41,844 bases of DNA from NCBI GenBank assembly GCA_000433015.1, contig HF997998.1, forward strand, positions 21,083-62,926. The letters run 5' to 3'. Below are positions 34,835 through 41,844 of the stretch, piece after piece. Origin of the DNA: Firmicutes bacterium CAG:631. Lineage in GTDB: Bacteria > Bacillota_I > Bacilli_A > RFN20 > CAG-631. Under the pieces are notes generated by a model. That model made no database searches and was not told where the DNA came from. It saw only the letters and a list, made by a program, of their open reading frames with translations. A program made the position numbers and the translations under genes. The number at the start of each line of letters is the position of its first letter. The first letter of the stretch is position 1.

Positions 34835-37006
34835 ATGAAAAAAATGTATCATTTCTTTATTCTTTTTTTGATTTTAGGATTAGCAGGTTGTCAACAAACA
34901 AAAAATCCTTCTACCTCTTCGTCAATTGTTATCAAAGATTATCTTTCTATTACTGAAATGATTAGTCAAGGGGAAGGAAATTATAGAATTCAAGGGAGAA
35001 TTTTAAAAATTCAAAATTCGAATAATTCCTTTCGTATTTGGCTGCAAAATATTAACGAACGCAATCAAAAGGAAGCCATTCTTTTAACTAATTGCCAATT
35101 CAATGATACGTTAAAAAAAGGAGATTGGGTAATTGCCCAAGGAAGTTATGCATTAATCAATCATTTACCAACAATGAATGCTCCTGTGTTAACTAAAGTA
35201 GAGGCGGAAAAAGAAATCTCTTTAGAACCTACAATTTGTACCTTCCCATTTTGGCAAAATCTAAATCTTTATGATTTAAATCAATACATTTGTTTAAAAA
35301 ATGTCCATCTCATGTCTATCAATGAAGAAAATAATTCGTTGATTGCGGAATGGGAAAGTATCTATATTCCTATTGTGATTGATTGCTTTCAAGATATGTT
35401 AACTTATGATTTAATTTCTTATTTAAAAGAAAATTTCCATCTAAATCAACAAATGAATTTCAATGGGATGATTGATATTGCACCAAATGGCGTTGATTAC
35501 CGTTTAAAAATTGTGGAATACACGGACACTTCCATTGCTAATATTTCTAATGAAACGAAAAAAATTCATTTATATGGCATTAATGATTTTCATGGTGCCG
35601 TACTTGAAAATGGCAATGAAATGGGTATTGTTCAATTAGGAAGTTTTTTAAAAACAAAAAAAGCACATGGAAATACATTATTAATAAATTCTGGAGACTT
35701 TTTCCAAGGCTCTATCGAATCTAATTATAATTATGGTGCTTTATTAACCGATTGTATGAATGAAATTGAATTTGATTGTTTTACTTTAGGAAACCATGAA
35801 TTTGACTGGGGAGTGTCCATGATTCAAAACAATCAAAAAAGAAAAGGCGACAATGGTTATCAAACTCCGTTTTTAGCAGCAAATATCTACCAATATGATA
35901 TAGACTCAAAAGAAATTGGCGATTATGCCCAACTTGGAGAAAAATATACCATTAAAACATTAGAAAATGGATTAAAAGTAGGAATTATTGGTGTGATTGG
36001 AAAAGATCAAATTACCTCTATTTCTTCACAACATGTAGATGACTATATCTTTTTAGATCCTGTACCGATTATTCAAGATTTATCGGATGAATTAAAAACA
36101 AAAAAAGATGTTGACGTTGTGATTGTGGATTGTCATACCGATCAAGATAGTATCACTGAAAATGCATCCGTTTTTAATCCAGCAAAAATCACAAGCATTA
36201 GTCCTGTTTCTAATCAACGTTATGTCGACGCTGTTTTTTGTGCACATACCCATCAAAATGAATCACAAATTTTAAATGGTGTCCCTTTTATTCAAACCAG
36301 TGGATATGGAAGATCCATTTCTAATATTGAACTAGAAGTTGATAAAAATGGAAATGTTTCCTGCACAACCTATACAAATCTTTATTCTTTAGATATAAAA
36401 TACACAGATGAAGATTTACATCAAATTGTAGAAAAATATACGACAATTACCGATACTGTAGGTCAAGAAGTGTTAACACAAACTTCCGCCTCTTTAGATC
36501 GTTATGGAACACTAATACATGTCGTTACTGCTGCAATGGCCGATTATGCCAAAAACAATGACATAGAAATTGACTATGCCATTGCCAATTCAGGTAGAGC
36601 CGATATTGATGCTGGAGAAATGACTTATGCTGAACTTTATCGCTCTTTACCTTTTGATAATGAAATTTATATTATTGAAACAAGTGGTCGAACCATTAAA
36701 AATCAATTAAACTATTCATCAAATATGATGTATCGATTAGATTCTGAACCATTATATGATAATGAAACTTATACGATTGCTGTATTAGATTATCTAGCTT
36801 TACATCGAAACACGGACCGAGAATATAATTATTTCCCAGATGCTAAAATCATTGGCAAATATACACATGACGAGTATGAATTATTTAATTATCGAGATTT
36901 GACTGCTGAATTTTTACGAAATATAGAATTTTTAAATGTTGATCTGTATTCTTATGAGCAACCTCAACATAATAAAGATTTATTAAATCAATTCGTGACA
37001 TTTTAA
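34835..37006 (+). CDS. lipoprotein 5'-nucleotidase / metallophosphoesterase with OB-fold
   Basis: 723 residues; signal peptide ending LGLAGC, Ser/Thr linker. Residues about 35-235 contain OB-fold-like modules (YRIQGRILKIQNSNNSFRIWLQ, KKGDWVIAQGSYALI), as in YhcR-type nucleases. From about 243 is the metallophosphoesterase: YGINDFHGA (D and H ligands), INSGDFFQGS, LGNHEFDWG, VIVDCHTDQ and CAHTHQNE, where GHTH reads AHTH. The C-terminal 5'-nucleotidase substrate domain is IANSGRADIDAGEMTYAELYRSLPFDNEIY. It likely dephosphorylates external nucleotides for scavenging. The start at 34835 follows GGAGAG; the frame extends 18 codons upstream through the promoter. Confidence 0.88.
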   Translation: MKKMYHFFILFLILGLAGCQQTKNPSTSSSIVIKDYLSITEMISQGEGNYRIQGRILKIQNSNNSFRIWLQNINERNQKEAILLTNCQFNDTLKKGDWVIAQGSYALINHLPTMNAPVLTKVEAEKEISLEPTICTFPFWQNLNLYDLNQYICLKNVHLMSINEENNSLIAEWESIYIPIVIDCFQDMLTYDLISYLKENFHLNQQMNFNGMIDIAPNGVDYRLKIVEYTDTSIANISNETKKIHLYGINDFHGAVLENGNEMGIVQLGSFLKTKKAHGNTLLINSGDFFQGSIESNYNYGALLTDCMNEIEFDCFTLGNHEFDWGVSMIQNNQKRKGDNGYQTPFLAANIYQYDIDSKEIGDYAQLGEKYTIKTLENGLKVGIIGVIGKDQITSISSQHVDDYIFLDPVPIIQDLSDELKTKKDVDVVIVDCHTDQDSITENASVFNPAKITSISPVSNQRYVDAVFCAHTHQNESQILNGVPFIQTSGYGRSISNIELEVDKNGNVSCTTYTNLYSLDIKYTDEDLHQIVEKYTTITDTVGQEVLTQTSASLDRYGTLIHVVTAAMADYAKNNDIEIDYAIANSGRADIDAGEMTYAELYRSLPFDNEIYIIETSGRTIKNQLNYSSNMMYRLDSEPLYDNETYTIAVLDYLALHRNTDREYNYFPDAKIIGKYTHDEYELFNYRDLTAEFLRNIEFLNVDLYSYEQPQHNKDLLNQFVTF

Positions 37007-37030
37007 AAGGAGGAACACATTCCTCCTTTT
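37005..37030. terminator. bidirectional terminator between convergent genes
   Basis: An 11-bp perfect stem AAAAGGAGGAA/TTCCTCCTTTT with loop CACA. It overlaps the stop codon regions of both convergent genes and has A and T runs suited to both directions. Confidence 0.85.
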
Positions 37031-38657
37031 ATCTTTTATCCATTCTTCCTAAATAATTTCCTTCATTATCATAAACATCATAACTGCTATTGGAATTCGA
37101 ATTTTTAATATTTTTATTCAATTCTTCTAATTGTTCTAAAGCTCTTTCTTGATTACTTTTTGCATTTTTAGCTTTGATATAAGCCATTGTTGTTTCATGA
37201 AGAGATTGAAGTGATCTTTGTAATTCTGCCTGTGCTCTTGCTGAATTCGCTGCTTGAGCTATTTTATCTTTTACAATTTTATTAAATTCTAGCAAAAGCA
37301 TATGTAAATAACATTCATTAAAACGATTTTTTTCTACAGATGCATATACAATTTCGACCAATGGAGCATGTTTTGATTCTAAAGTTTGTTTTTCGATTTG
37401 CGCTTGATTTTCTTTTTTTAAAGCACTTTTTGCAGCAATATTAACGAAAATTCCAAATATACATCCTATAACAAATAAAGCAATTAAAAAAATAAAGAAT
37501 AAAACTGCTGTATGTCCTTTAATGAATATAGCAGCAAAAAGAGCAGGAAAGATTCCAACGATTAGAAAAATAAAACCAAAGAAAAATATGCCAGGTTTTT
37601 TAGCGTTTTGATTGTCTTTTCTTTCCTCTTGGTTTTTCTTTTCTATTCCAAAATTAAAAATGTCTTGAATCGCATTATAATTTTTTTCATCAATTTGAGG
37701 AATTGTTTGTTCTATAAATGACAACATATTATCTCGATTTTCATTTGCATAATATTTTAATTTTGGAAATAATATTCCTAGATTTTCTTTTTCTGATTCA
37801 TCATTAGGATTAAAAGGATCAATTACATTGATTGTCCATATTTTTTTGCCTTCAATTTCTGTAGGGATATCTTCAAATTTAGCGATAGAATTATCAATTT
37901 TAGTGACAATTAAACCTTTTGAAGTTTCAATATAGGCAACTCCTAAAGTTTTTAATTGATCCACAAAAATTAAATGATCATAATCAACGTTTTCTAAAAC
38001 ATAAGCGGCATCAATTTTTAAATGCCATTCATCAGGAATTTCTCCTTCAAAAAAAACATAAACCGAAGAAAGTTTTTGAAATTTTTCTAATTCTTTTGGA
38101 ATGATTAAAATATAATTTGCAGATAATATATCTACTTCATGAAGATTTCTTGGTAATTTTACAATTGGTTTTTCATGAAATTTATAAACTTTATTTAATT
38201 GCGATTGTGGTTCAAATTCAAATTCTTGAATATCAAAATAACAAATTTCATCATTAAACAATCGTTGAGAAATTTCTTTTTTTCCAAATAATCCAAATTT
38301 TTTTAAAGATTTAGGAATAAACATTTTTTTAGTATATCCAAAAAAAGCATACTCTCCAATTTCTTCTAGTTGACTATTTTTGGGAATATTCAGTTCTTTT
38401 AAAAGACAACGTACAGTTTTGTCTGGAACAAAACCATAAAATCGATCTACTGCTCCATTTTTCAAACAAAAAGCGTGATCTTCAATTTTTGTCACAGTAC
38501 TTGATAAATTAACAATCAATTCTTTATTCATTTTTTCTTGAAAAATATAAGACCCGATAGAAGTAACCCCTTCAGGAATATCAATCACTTCAGCATTTGA
38601 ACTGCCAACATAGGCTACAATCTTTCCCTCTTTGATAATAAAATCACTATTTGCCAT
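37029..38657 (-). CDS. membrane protein with BspA-like LRR domain and C-terminal coiled coil
   Basis: 542 residues with no signal peptide. The N-terminal about 340 residues hold BspA-type leucine-rich repeats, clearest at the start (VIDIPEGVTSIGSYIFQEKM, VTKIEDHAF, LEEIGEYAFFG, MFIPKSLKKFG). Two membrane helices follow (about 356-376 and 383-408). Then comes a charged helical region with coiled-coil character (about 455-520) and a tail SSYDVYDNEGNYLGRMD. With two helices and no signal, both ends should be cytosolic, odd for BspA repeats, which are usually on the surface. GAGGGGAG precedes the ATG at 38657. The frame extends nine codons to 38684. Confidence 0.75.
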   Translation of the reverse strand: MANSDFIIKEGKIVAYVGSSNAEVIDIPEGVTSIGSYIFQEKMNKELIVNLSSTVTKIEDHAFCLKNGAVDRFYGFVPDKTVRCLLKELNIPKNSQLEEIGEYAFFGYTKKMFIPKSLKKFGLFGKKEISQRLFNDEICYFDIQEFEFEPQSQLNKVYKFHEKPIVKLPRNLHEVDILSANYILIIPKELEKFQKLSSVYVFFEGEIPDEWHLKIDAAYVLENVDYDHLIFVDQLKTLGVAYIETSKGLIVTKIDNSIAKFEDIPTEIEGKKIWTINVIDPFNPNDESEKENLGILFPKLKYYANENRDNMLSFIEQTIPQIDEKNYNAIQDIFNFGIEKKNQEERKDNQNAKKPGIFFFGFIFLIVGIFPALFAAIFIKGHTAVLFFIFLIALFVIGCIFGIFVNIAAKSALKKENQAQIEKQTLESKHAPLVEIVYASVEKNRFNECYLHMLLLEFNKIVKDKIAQAANSARAQAELQRSLQSLHETTMAYIKAKNAKSNQERALEQLEELNKNIKNSNSNSSYDVYDNEGNYLGRMDKR

Positions 38658-38684
38658 ATTTTTCTCCCCTCTCAAATTGCCCAT

Positions 38685-40808
38685 TTATTTTTCTTTTTGT
38701 TGCTTTTGTGTAATATGAATAGAGATAATTTCATTTAAATACATCAAATCTTCTCTTAAACGTTGTTGAACTACTTCATTTCCATAATTTTCACGTTGTC
38801 TTCCTAATTCTTGAATTTGTTCTTGTGTTTCTTTCATTTGTTCAACAGTATAGGAACGTTGATTCATAATTTCATATAATTTTTCTTGTAATTGTTCTTT
38901 TTGATTTGCACTAGCCGCACCAAAAGGAATATAAATGGTTTCATATTTATACAAAATTTCACTAAATTGTCCCATCATTACAATGTTAACATCATCATGT
39001 GGTAAAATATTTGGCAAACGATAAACTGATTGTTTTAACAAAGTTGCAACAGAAGGATTGTTTACAATATTATGTCCAGCAAAATACATCGTTCCATGAG
39101 CTCCACCCTCGTTTGCAGCTTCAACTTGATAAGCATTTTCTTTTAATGGAAGACTATTATAAGTTGGAGATATCCCCGTATAATTAAAGGTCATCGTTTT
39201 AGAAAGATTTTTTAAAGCAATGGTATCTTGTTTGACAATCGATGAATCATAATAATAAGCCATTAATTCAATGATATCAATATAACCATTTTCAATCCAA
39301 TTGACCCAATTTTGCAATTTATTTTGTCTAGCATCATTAATATCAGAAACTACAGCAACAGACGTTTTAATATATGGGTATTTTTGACGGATTAGGGTCG
39401 TTGCTCTTTGAACTGTTTCATTGACTTGATTTTGTCTAAATGTAGACCATTGCGCATAATTCGAAGAAGTAGGTGTTTGTCCAAATTTTTGAATCGCTTC
39501 TTGACTATAACCACTAGATGTAGCAATATCGCTATTTCCATTCGGATAGCGAATATAATCAAATTGATAACCATCAAAATCATATTTTCCAAGAATATAA
39601 TCAATTTTATCTACTACAAATTGTTTTACTTCTTCAATCGCTGGATCAAAAAATAATAATCCAAATTGATCCATATTTTTAGCATAATTTCCATTGTTAT
39701 AATAATACATTTGCCAATTCGGATGGTCATTATAAATTGCAGATATCACTTTAAATACTTTATCCCATGCATGCACTTCCATACCTCTTTGATGAGCTAA
39801 ATCAATAAAAGCACTCATGTAATCTTCATAACCCGTATAGGAATGATTGACGACAGAATGCAAAGGATATTGTCCATCTAAGTAAGCTAATCCATCATCT
39901 AAATCTAATTCTAAATAAATCGTATTAATGTTTGCTTGTTCCATTAAATCTAAAAAGGTATGAATTTGTGCTACTGAGCGTTCATTTGGACGATGCCAAA
40001 CGCCACGAGACTCGACTACACGAGACGGAAATAATTTATTTTGTGTCGTAGGAGCAATTATATCAAAATATCCCGCATAATGATTAAAAGATCTCAAATC
40101 CGATTGTAGCCCCGTTTGTTGATACTGTTCATAGGCTTGATTAGCTTTTAAAGAACAATCACAAAGTGTATCTATATCCTCTTTTGCTGTATAGTCAATG
40201 GCGAATAATTGTTCTTGAGCTTGACTATATTGTTCATTATAATTTTGAAGCGTTTGATCCATTTCAAATTGTTTTTGCATATAATAATTACTTGTAACGT
40301 AAATGAGATGATCATCATAAGTTACTTTTTGACCAATTTTAAAACGGCTTGTTAAAGTTGCAATATTAGCTTCTCCATGCCCAGATATGACAAATCCTCC
40401 ACTAGGAATAGGTGTTAAAGATTTCATATCTACAACATATCCTTCACTATTGACAGCTACTTCATATCCCCAACCATTACAATTACTACTTGTTCCTTGG
40501 TTATAAATTATAATTTCATTTTCATTACGAGAACGATTCATTCCATGATAAGCAAGACTAAATGTTGTATCTTCATCTGCAGGAACACTCACAAAAATTT
40601 CTTCTTCAGGACAAACTCCTGCTTGTGTATATTGATTTTGAATAGGTTCAAAAGAAATGGACATAAAATCTAAAGGAAGATCAGGTAATGTTGGTGTAAA
40701 AGAACTTGACCAATTTGAATCACTTTTGCTTTGTGAAGAAGTCGTTGTTTGTGTACAGCCAGAAATTAAAAACAAACAAATTAAACCATTTAAAATTTTA
40801 TAATTCAT
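38685..40808 (-). CDS. GHL10-type glycoside hydrolase-like lipoprotein
   Basis: 707 residues; signal peptide ending FLISGC, then a Thr/Ser linker. The central catalytic-like TIM barrel (about 260-560) fits the GHL10 (former DUF187, YngK-like) family: RGVWHRPNERSVAQIHTFLDLMEQANINTIYLEL, HQRGMEVHAWDKVF, YDFDGYQFDYIRYPNG, and VNWIENGYIDIIELMAYYYD. The preceding region (about 40-250) holds beta-rich segments. The C-terminal about 80 residues are a charged coiled coil (QEQIQELGRQRENYGNEVV). It probably acts on peptidoglycan or another glycan outside the cell. The ATG overlaps the TGA of the zinc-ribbon gene; AAGGAG lies upstream. Confidence 0.85.
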   Translation of the reverse strand: MNYKILNGLICLFLISGCTQTTTSSQSKSDSNWSSSFTPTLPDLPLDFMSISFEPIQNQYTQAGVCPEEEIFVSVPADEDTTFSLAYHGMNRSRNENEIIIYNQGTSSNCNGWGYEVAVNSEGYVVDMKSLTPIPSGGFVISGHGEANIATLTSRFKIGQKVTYDDHLIYVTSNYYMQKQFEMDQTLQNYNEQYSQAQEQLFAIDYTAKEDIDTLCDCSLKANQAYEQYQQTGLQSDLRSFNHYAGYFDIIAPTTQNKLFPSRVVESRGVWHRPNERSVAQIHTFLDLMEQANINTIYLELDLDDGLAYLDGQYPLHSVVNHSYTGYEDYMSAFIDLAHQRGMEVHAWDKVFKVISAIYNDHPNWQMYYYNNGNYAKNMDQFGLLFFDPAIEEVKQFVVDKIDYILGKYDFDGYQFDYIRYPNGNSDIATSSGYSQEAIQKFGQTPTSSNYAQWSTFRQNQVNETVQRATTLIRQKYPYIKTSVAVVSDINDARQNKLQNWVNWIENGYIDIIELMAYYYDSSIVKQDTIALKNLSKTMTFNYTGISPTYNSLPLKENAYQVEAANEGGAHGTMYFAGHNIVNNPSVATLLKQSVYRLPNILPHDDVNIVMMGQFSEILYKYETIYIPFGAASANQKEQLQEKLYEIMNQRSYTVEQMKETQEQIQELGRQRENYGNEVVQQRLREDLMYLNEIISIHITQKQQKEK

Positions 40809-41323
40809 TTTGTATTCTCCTTTTTGGTATGTGTTAAGATAATTCCACAATAAGGGCAACGAATCATCTCTTCATCAAAAGATAAAGGCGCACTGCAATG
40901 AGGACATTTTCCTACACGAACAGTTTCTTCTTTTGGTTGTTGTTGATTAGAAATAATATTGCCTTCTTCATCTAAAGTATACCCTTGTAAACAATTTAAT
41001 TGAATTAACAATCGAATATCTGCACGAAGTGTTTTTTCATCTTTTGAAAGATGTAAAGATAATTTTTTTAAATTTGTAATTTTTTCTTGCTCAATGGCTA
41101 TTAAAGTATTTTGCAATCCTACACGAGATCCAAAACGAACCCAAGCAAGTGGACATCCATAAAAACCTAATACAGTAAATACAATTCCAGCAATCAGTAA
41201 AAATGTTAATTTTTGAGTAGCACCAAAAATAATCATTGGAATACCTCCAATCAACATCAATGTCAATAAAAATGCTAATAAAAGCGCTTTTAATTTCATA
41301 TGTTGCATTCTTTTTAAATTCAT
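40805..41323 (-). CDS. membrane protein with C-terminal zinc ribbon
   Basis: 172 residues: two N-terminal membrane helices (about 12-34 and 39-60), a helical segment that looks like a small winged helix (about 72-125, NLKKLSLHLSKDEKTLRADIRLLIQL), and a zinc ribbon with Cys140, Cys143, Cys156 and Cys159 (CPHC, CPYC). The reading frame continues upstream through the tRNA in antisense (giving a spurious GFEPAA sequence). The real start is the ATG at 41323 with GAGGG upstream and a strong promoter at 41349-41377. Translationally coupled to the GHL10 lipoprotein. Function unknown. Confidence 0.8.
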   Translation of the reverse strand: MNLKRMQHMKLKALLLAFLLTLMLIGGIPMIIFGATQKLTFLLIAGIVFTVLGFYGCPLAWVRFGSRVGLQNTLIAIEQEKITNLKKLSLHLSKDEKTLRADIRLLIQLNCLQGYTLDEEGNIISNQQQPKEETVRVGKCPHCSAPLSFDEEMIRCPYCGIILTHTKKENTK

Positions 41324-41348
41324 ATTTCTTACCCTCTTTTTCTCTTTT

Positions 41349-41377
41349 ATTATATAGGAGGAATGAATTTGTATCAA
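41349..41377 (-). promoter_or_regulatory. promoter of the zinc-ribbon / GHL10 operon
   Basis: Minus strand TTGATA (41372-41377), 17 bases, TATAAT (41349-41354): close to the sigma-A consensus. The gene start is 26 bases downstream. Confidence 0.8.
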
Positions 41378-41418
41378 TGACAATTTAAAAATATGTATAT
41401 TTTTATCGATGAAAAAGG

Positions 41419-41448
41419 TTGTCAAATTTGCACAAAAAGTGATAAAAT
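41419..41448 (+). promoter_or_regulatory. promoter of the tRNA-Arg gene
   Basis: TTGTCA (41419-41424), 18 bases, TAAAAT (41443-41448), with the mature tRNA beginning 16 bases further on. Confidence 0.65.
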
Positions 41449-41463
41449 CAGTTTGCAAGTTTT

Positions 41464-41556
41464 GCCCCTGTAGCTCAGCTGGACAAGAGCACCGATCTCC
41501 TAAATCGGTTTGATCAAAAGTCAGTGCCGCAGGTTCGAATCCTGTCAGGGGCGCCA
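41464..41556 (+). tRNA. tRNA-Arg (anticodon CCU) with a long variable arm
   Basis: A 93-base cloverleaf with encoded CCA. Acceptor stem GCCCCTG/CAGGGGC, D stem GCTC/GAGC, anticodon stem CCGAT/ATCGG around loop CTCCTAA (anticodon CCT), T stem GCAGG/CCTGT around TTCGAAT, discriminator G. Arg identity elements A20, C35 and U36 are present. The region between the anticodon and T stems is 20 bases instead of the usual 4 or 5 for arginine. It can fold into a 4 to 5 bp arm (TGAT-CAAAA-GTCA), which is a class II shape normally found in Leu, Ser and Tyr tRNAs. Confidence 0.93.
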
Positions 41557-41574
41557 TAAAAAAGTATAATATGT

Positions 41575-41617
41575 CCGAGACATTTTAGGAGTTGTTCTAA
41601 AATGGCCGGTTTTTTTT
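41575..41617 (+). terminator. terminator of the tRNA-Arg gene
   Basis: CATTTTAG (41581-41588) pairs with CTAAAATG (41597-41604), loop GAGTTGTT, extended by CCG...CGG at the base and followed by eight T (41610-41617). Confidence 0.8.
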
Positions 41618-41641
41618 GTTTTTAGGATAAAATGCTACTTT

Positions 41642-41656
41642 TTTAAAATAAAGCCG
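41642..41656 (+). repeat. degenerate third copy of the pnp-terminator repeat
   Basis: Fifteen bases (TTTAAAATAAAGCCG) are identical to the core of the 25-bp direct repeats at 278-302 and 485-509. The preceding GCTACTTT also resembles GCGACTTT, with three extra T. The hairpin complement on the left is lost. Confidence 0.4.
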
Positions 41657-41724
41657 TTGTAATAGCGGAAGGCGAAATCCGTAAAATTCGATAAAAAAAC
41701 ATCATTTTTTAGGCTCCCTTTGAA

Positions 41725-41803
41725 ACGGCAGGTGTGCACTATTACACGGCAACCCCTTTTTTGCACACCCTTGCACACCCCTAAACACGGCAACTGCACA
41801 CCC
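41725..41803. repeat. GC-richer patch of short direct and inverted repeats
   Basis: ACACGGCAAC occurs at 41744-41753 and 41785-41794. GCACACCC occurs at 41763-41770, 41773-41780 and 41796-41803. An inverted GGTGTGCA lies at 41731-41738. The patch is GC-richer than its AT-rich surroundings. The only frame across it (41702-41809, minus, 35 codons) has no ribosome-binding site. No gene is supported from 41557 to the window end. Confidence 0.55.
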
Positions 41804-41844
41804 TATCATTTTTAATAATATTGTACTGCTATTATAAAAGTAGA

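Noticed and set aside
41324..41557. N-terminal extension of the zinc-ribbon gene, starting MAPLTGFEPAA
   Set aside because: It is the antisense of the tRNA-Arg gene; GFEPAA-type starts are a known annotation artefact. A proper ribosome-binding site and promoter support the ATG at 41323.
41702..41809. 35-codon minus-strand frame in the terminal repeat patch
   Set aside because: No Shine-Dalgarno site, composition driven by the GTGTGC repeats, no recognisable protein.
1..41844. CRISPR array, prophage or rRNA operon
   Set aside because: No regularly spaced repeats, phage structural genes or rRNA signatures seen; direct repeats are limited to the small elements listed.
1..41844. Alternative genetic code (TGA as Trp), suggested by the AT-rich, Mollicutes-like composition
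   Set aside because: TGG is used for Trp in conserved positions and TGA serves as stop in several genes (feoA, yunB, sufU, the S1 gene).

Overview
This is an AT-rich stretch of a low-GC Bacillota chromosome using the standard bacterial code: TGG encodes Trp, and TGA is used as a stop, for example in feoA and yunB. Several features point to the class Bacilli, perhaps an uncultured gut or Erysipelotrichia-like lineage: the infC-rpmI-rplT operon with a structured leader, a SUF operon in the order sufC-sufD-sufS-sufU-sufB, a YugI/CvfD-type S1 protein next to pgi, YunB and a YutH-like protein (both sporulation-associated families), and strong Shine-Dalgarno sites of GGAGG type. The placement below class is a guess.

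Layout. 1-528 is non-coding. It has a Gly-rich coding remnant at the very edge and a 182-bp MITE-like element that appears to have inserted into, and duplicated, the pnp terminator. 529-5802 (minus) carries pnp, rplT-rpmI-infC with an L20-type leader, pgi and an S1-domain gene. A palindrome between divergent promoters separates these from a NifU-like gene (plus). 6163-12612 (minus) holds a YutH-like gene, yunB and the complete SUF iron-sulfur operon. 12725-17068 (minus) holds a diacylglycerol-kinase family gene, two small membrane proteins and feoB/feoA. After a small membrane protein come COG2509, hpt, a sugar acetyltransferase and a GNAT-barstar fusion (17663-21030, minus).

From 21 kb the window changes character. 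Eight predicted lipoproteins lie between 21.1 and 40.8 kb, most with a Ser/Thr-rich linker after the lipobox. They include Big_2 Ig-like domains, a novel-looking 'WP' tandem repeat, a 5'-nucleotidase and a GHL10-type glycosidase. In their midst is an ECF sigma factor / anti-sigma pair (26887-28427). The anti-sigma extracellular domain is clearly homologous to a free lipoprotein encoded immediately downstream. The sigma operon and the lipoprotein are each preceded by the same 38-bp promoter-like motif (32 of 38 bases identical). This looks like a self-contained envelope signalling circuit and is the best candidate in the window for an undescribed system. glyA, a DUF4250 protein, a seven-helix membrane protein, a MATE exporter, an LRR membrane protein and a zinc-ribbon membrane protein fill the rest.

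The right edge has a tRNA-Arg(CCU) gene with an unusually long variable region, its terminator, and a GC-richer repeat patch. Nothing here was searched against databases. Family names come from motif recognition, and start sites were set from ribosome-binding sites.
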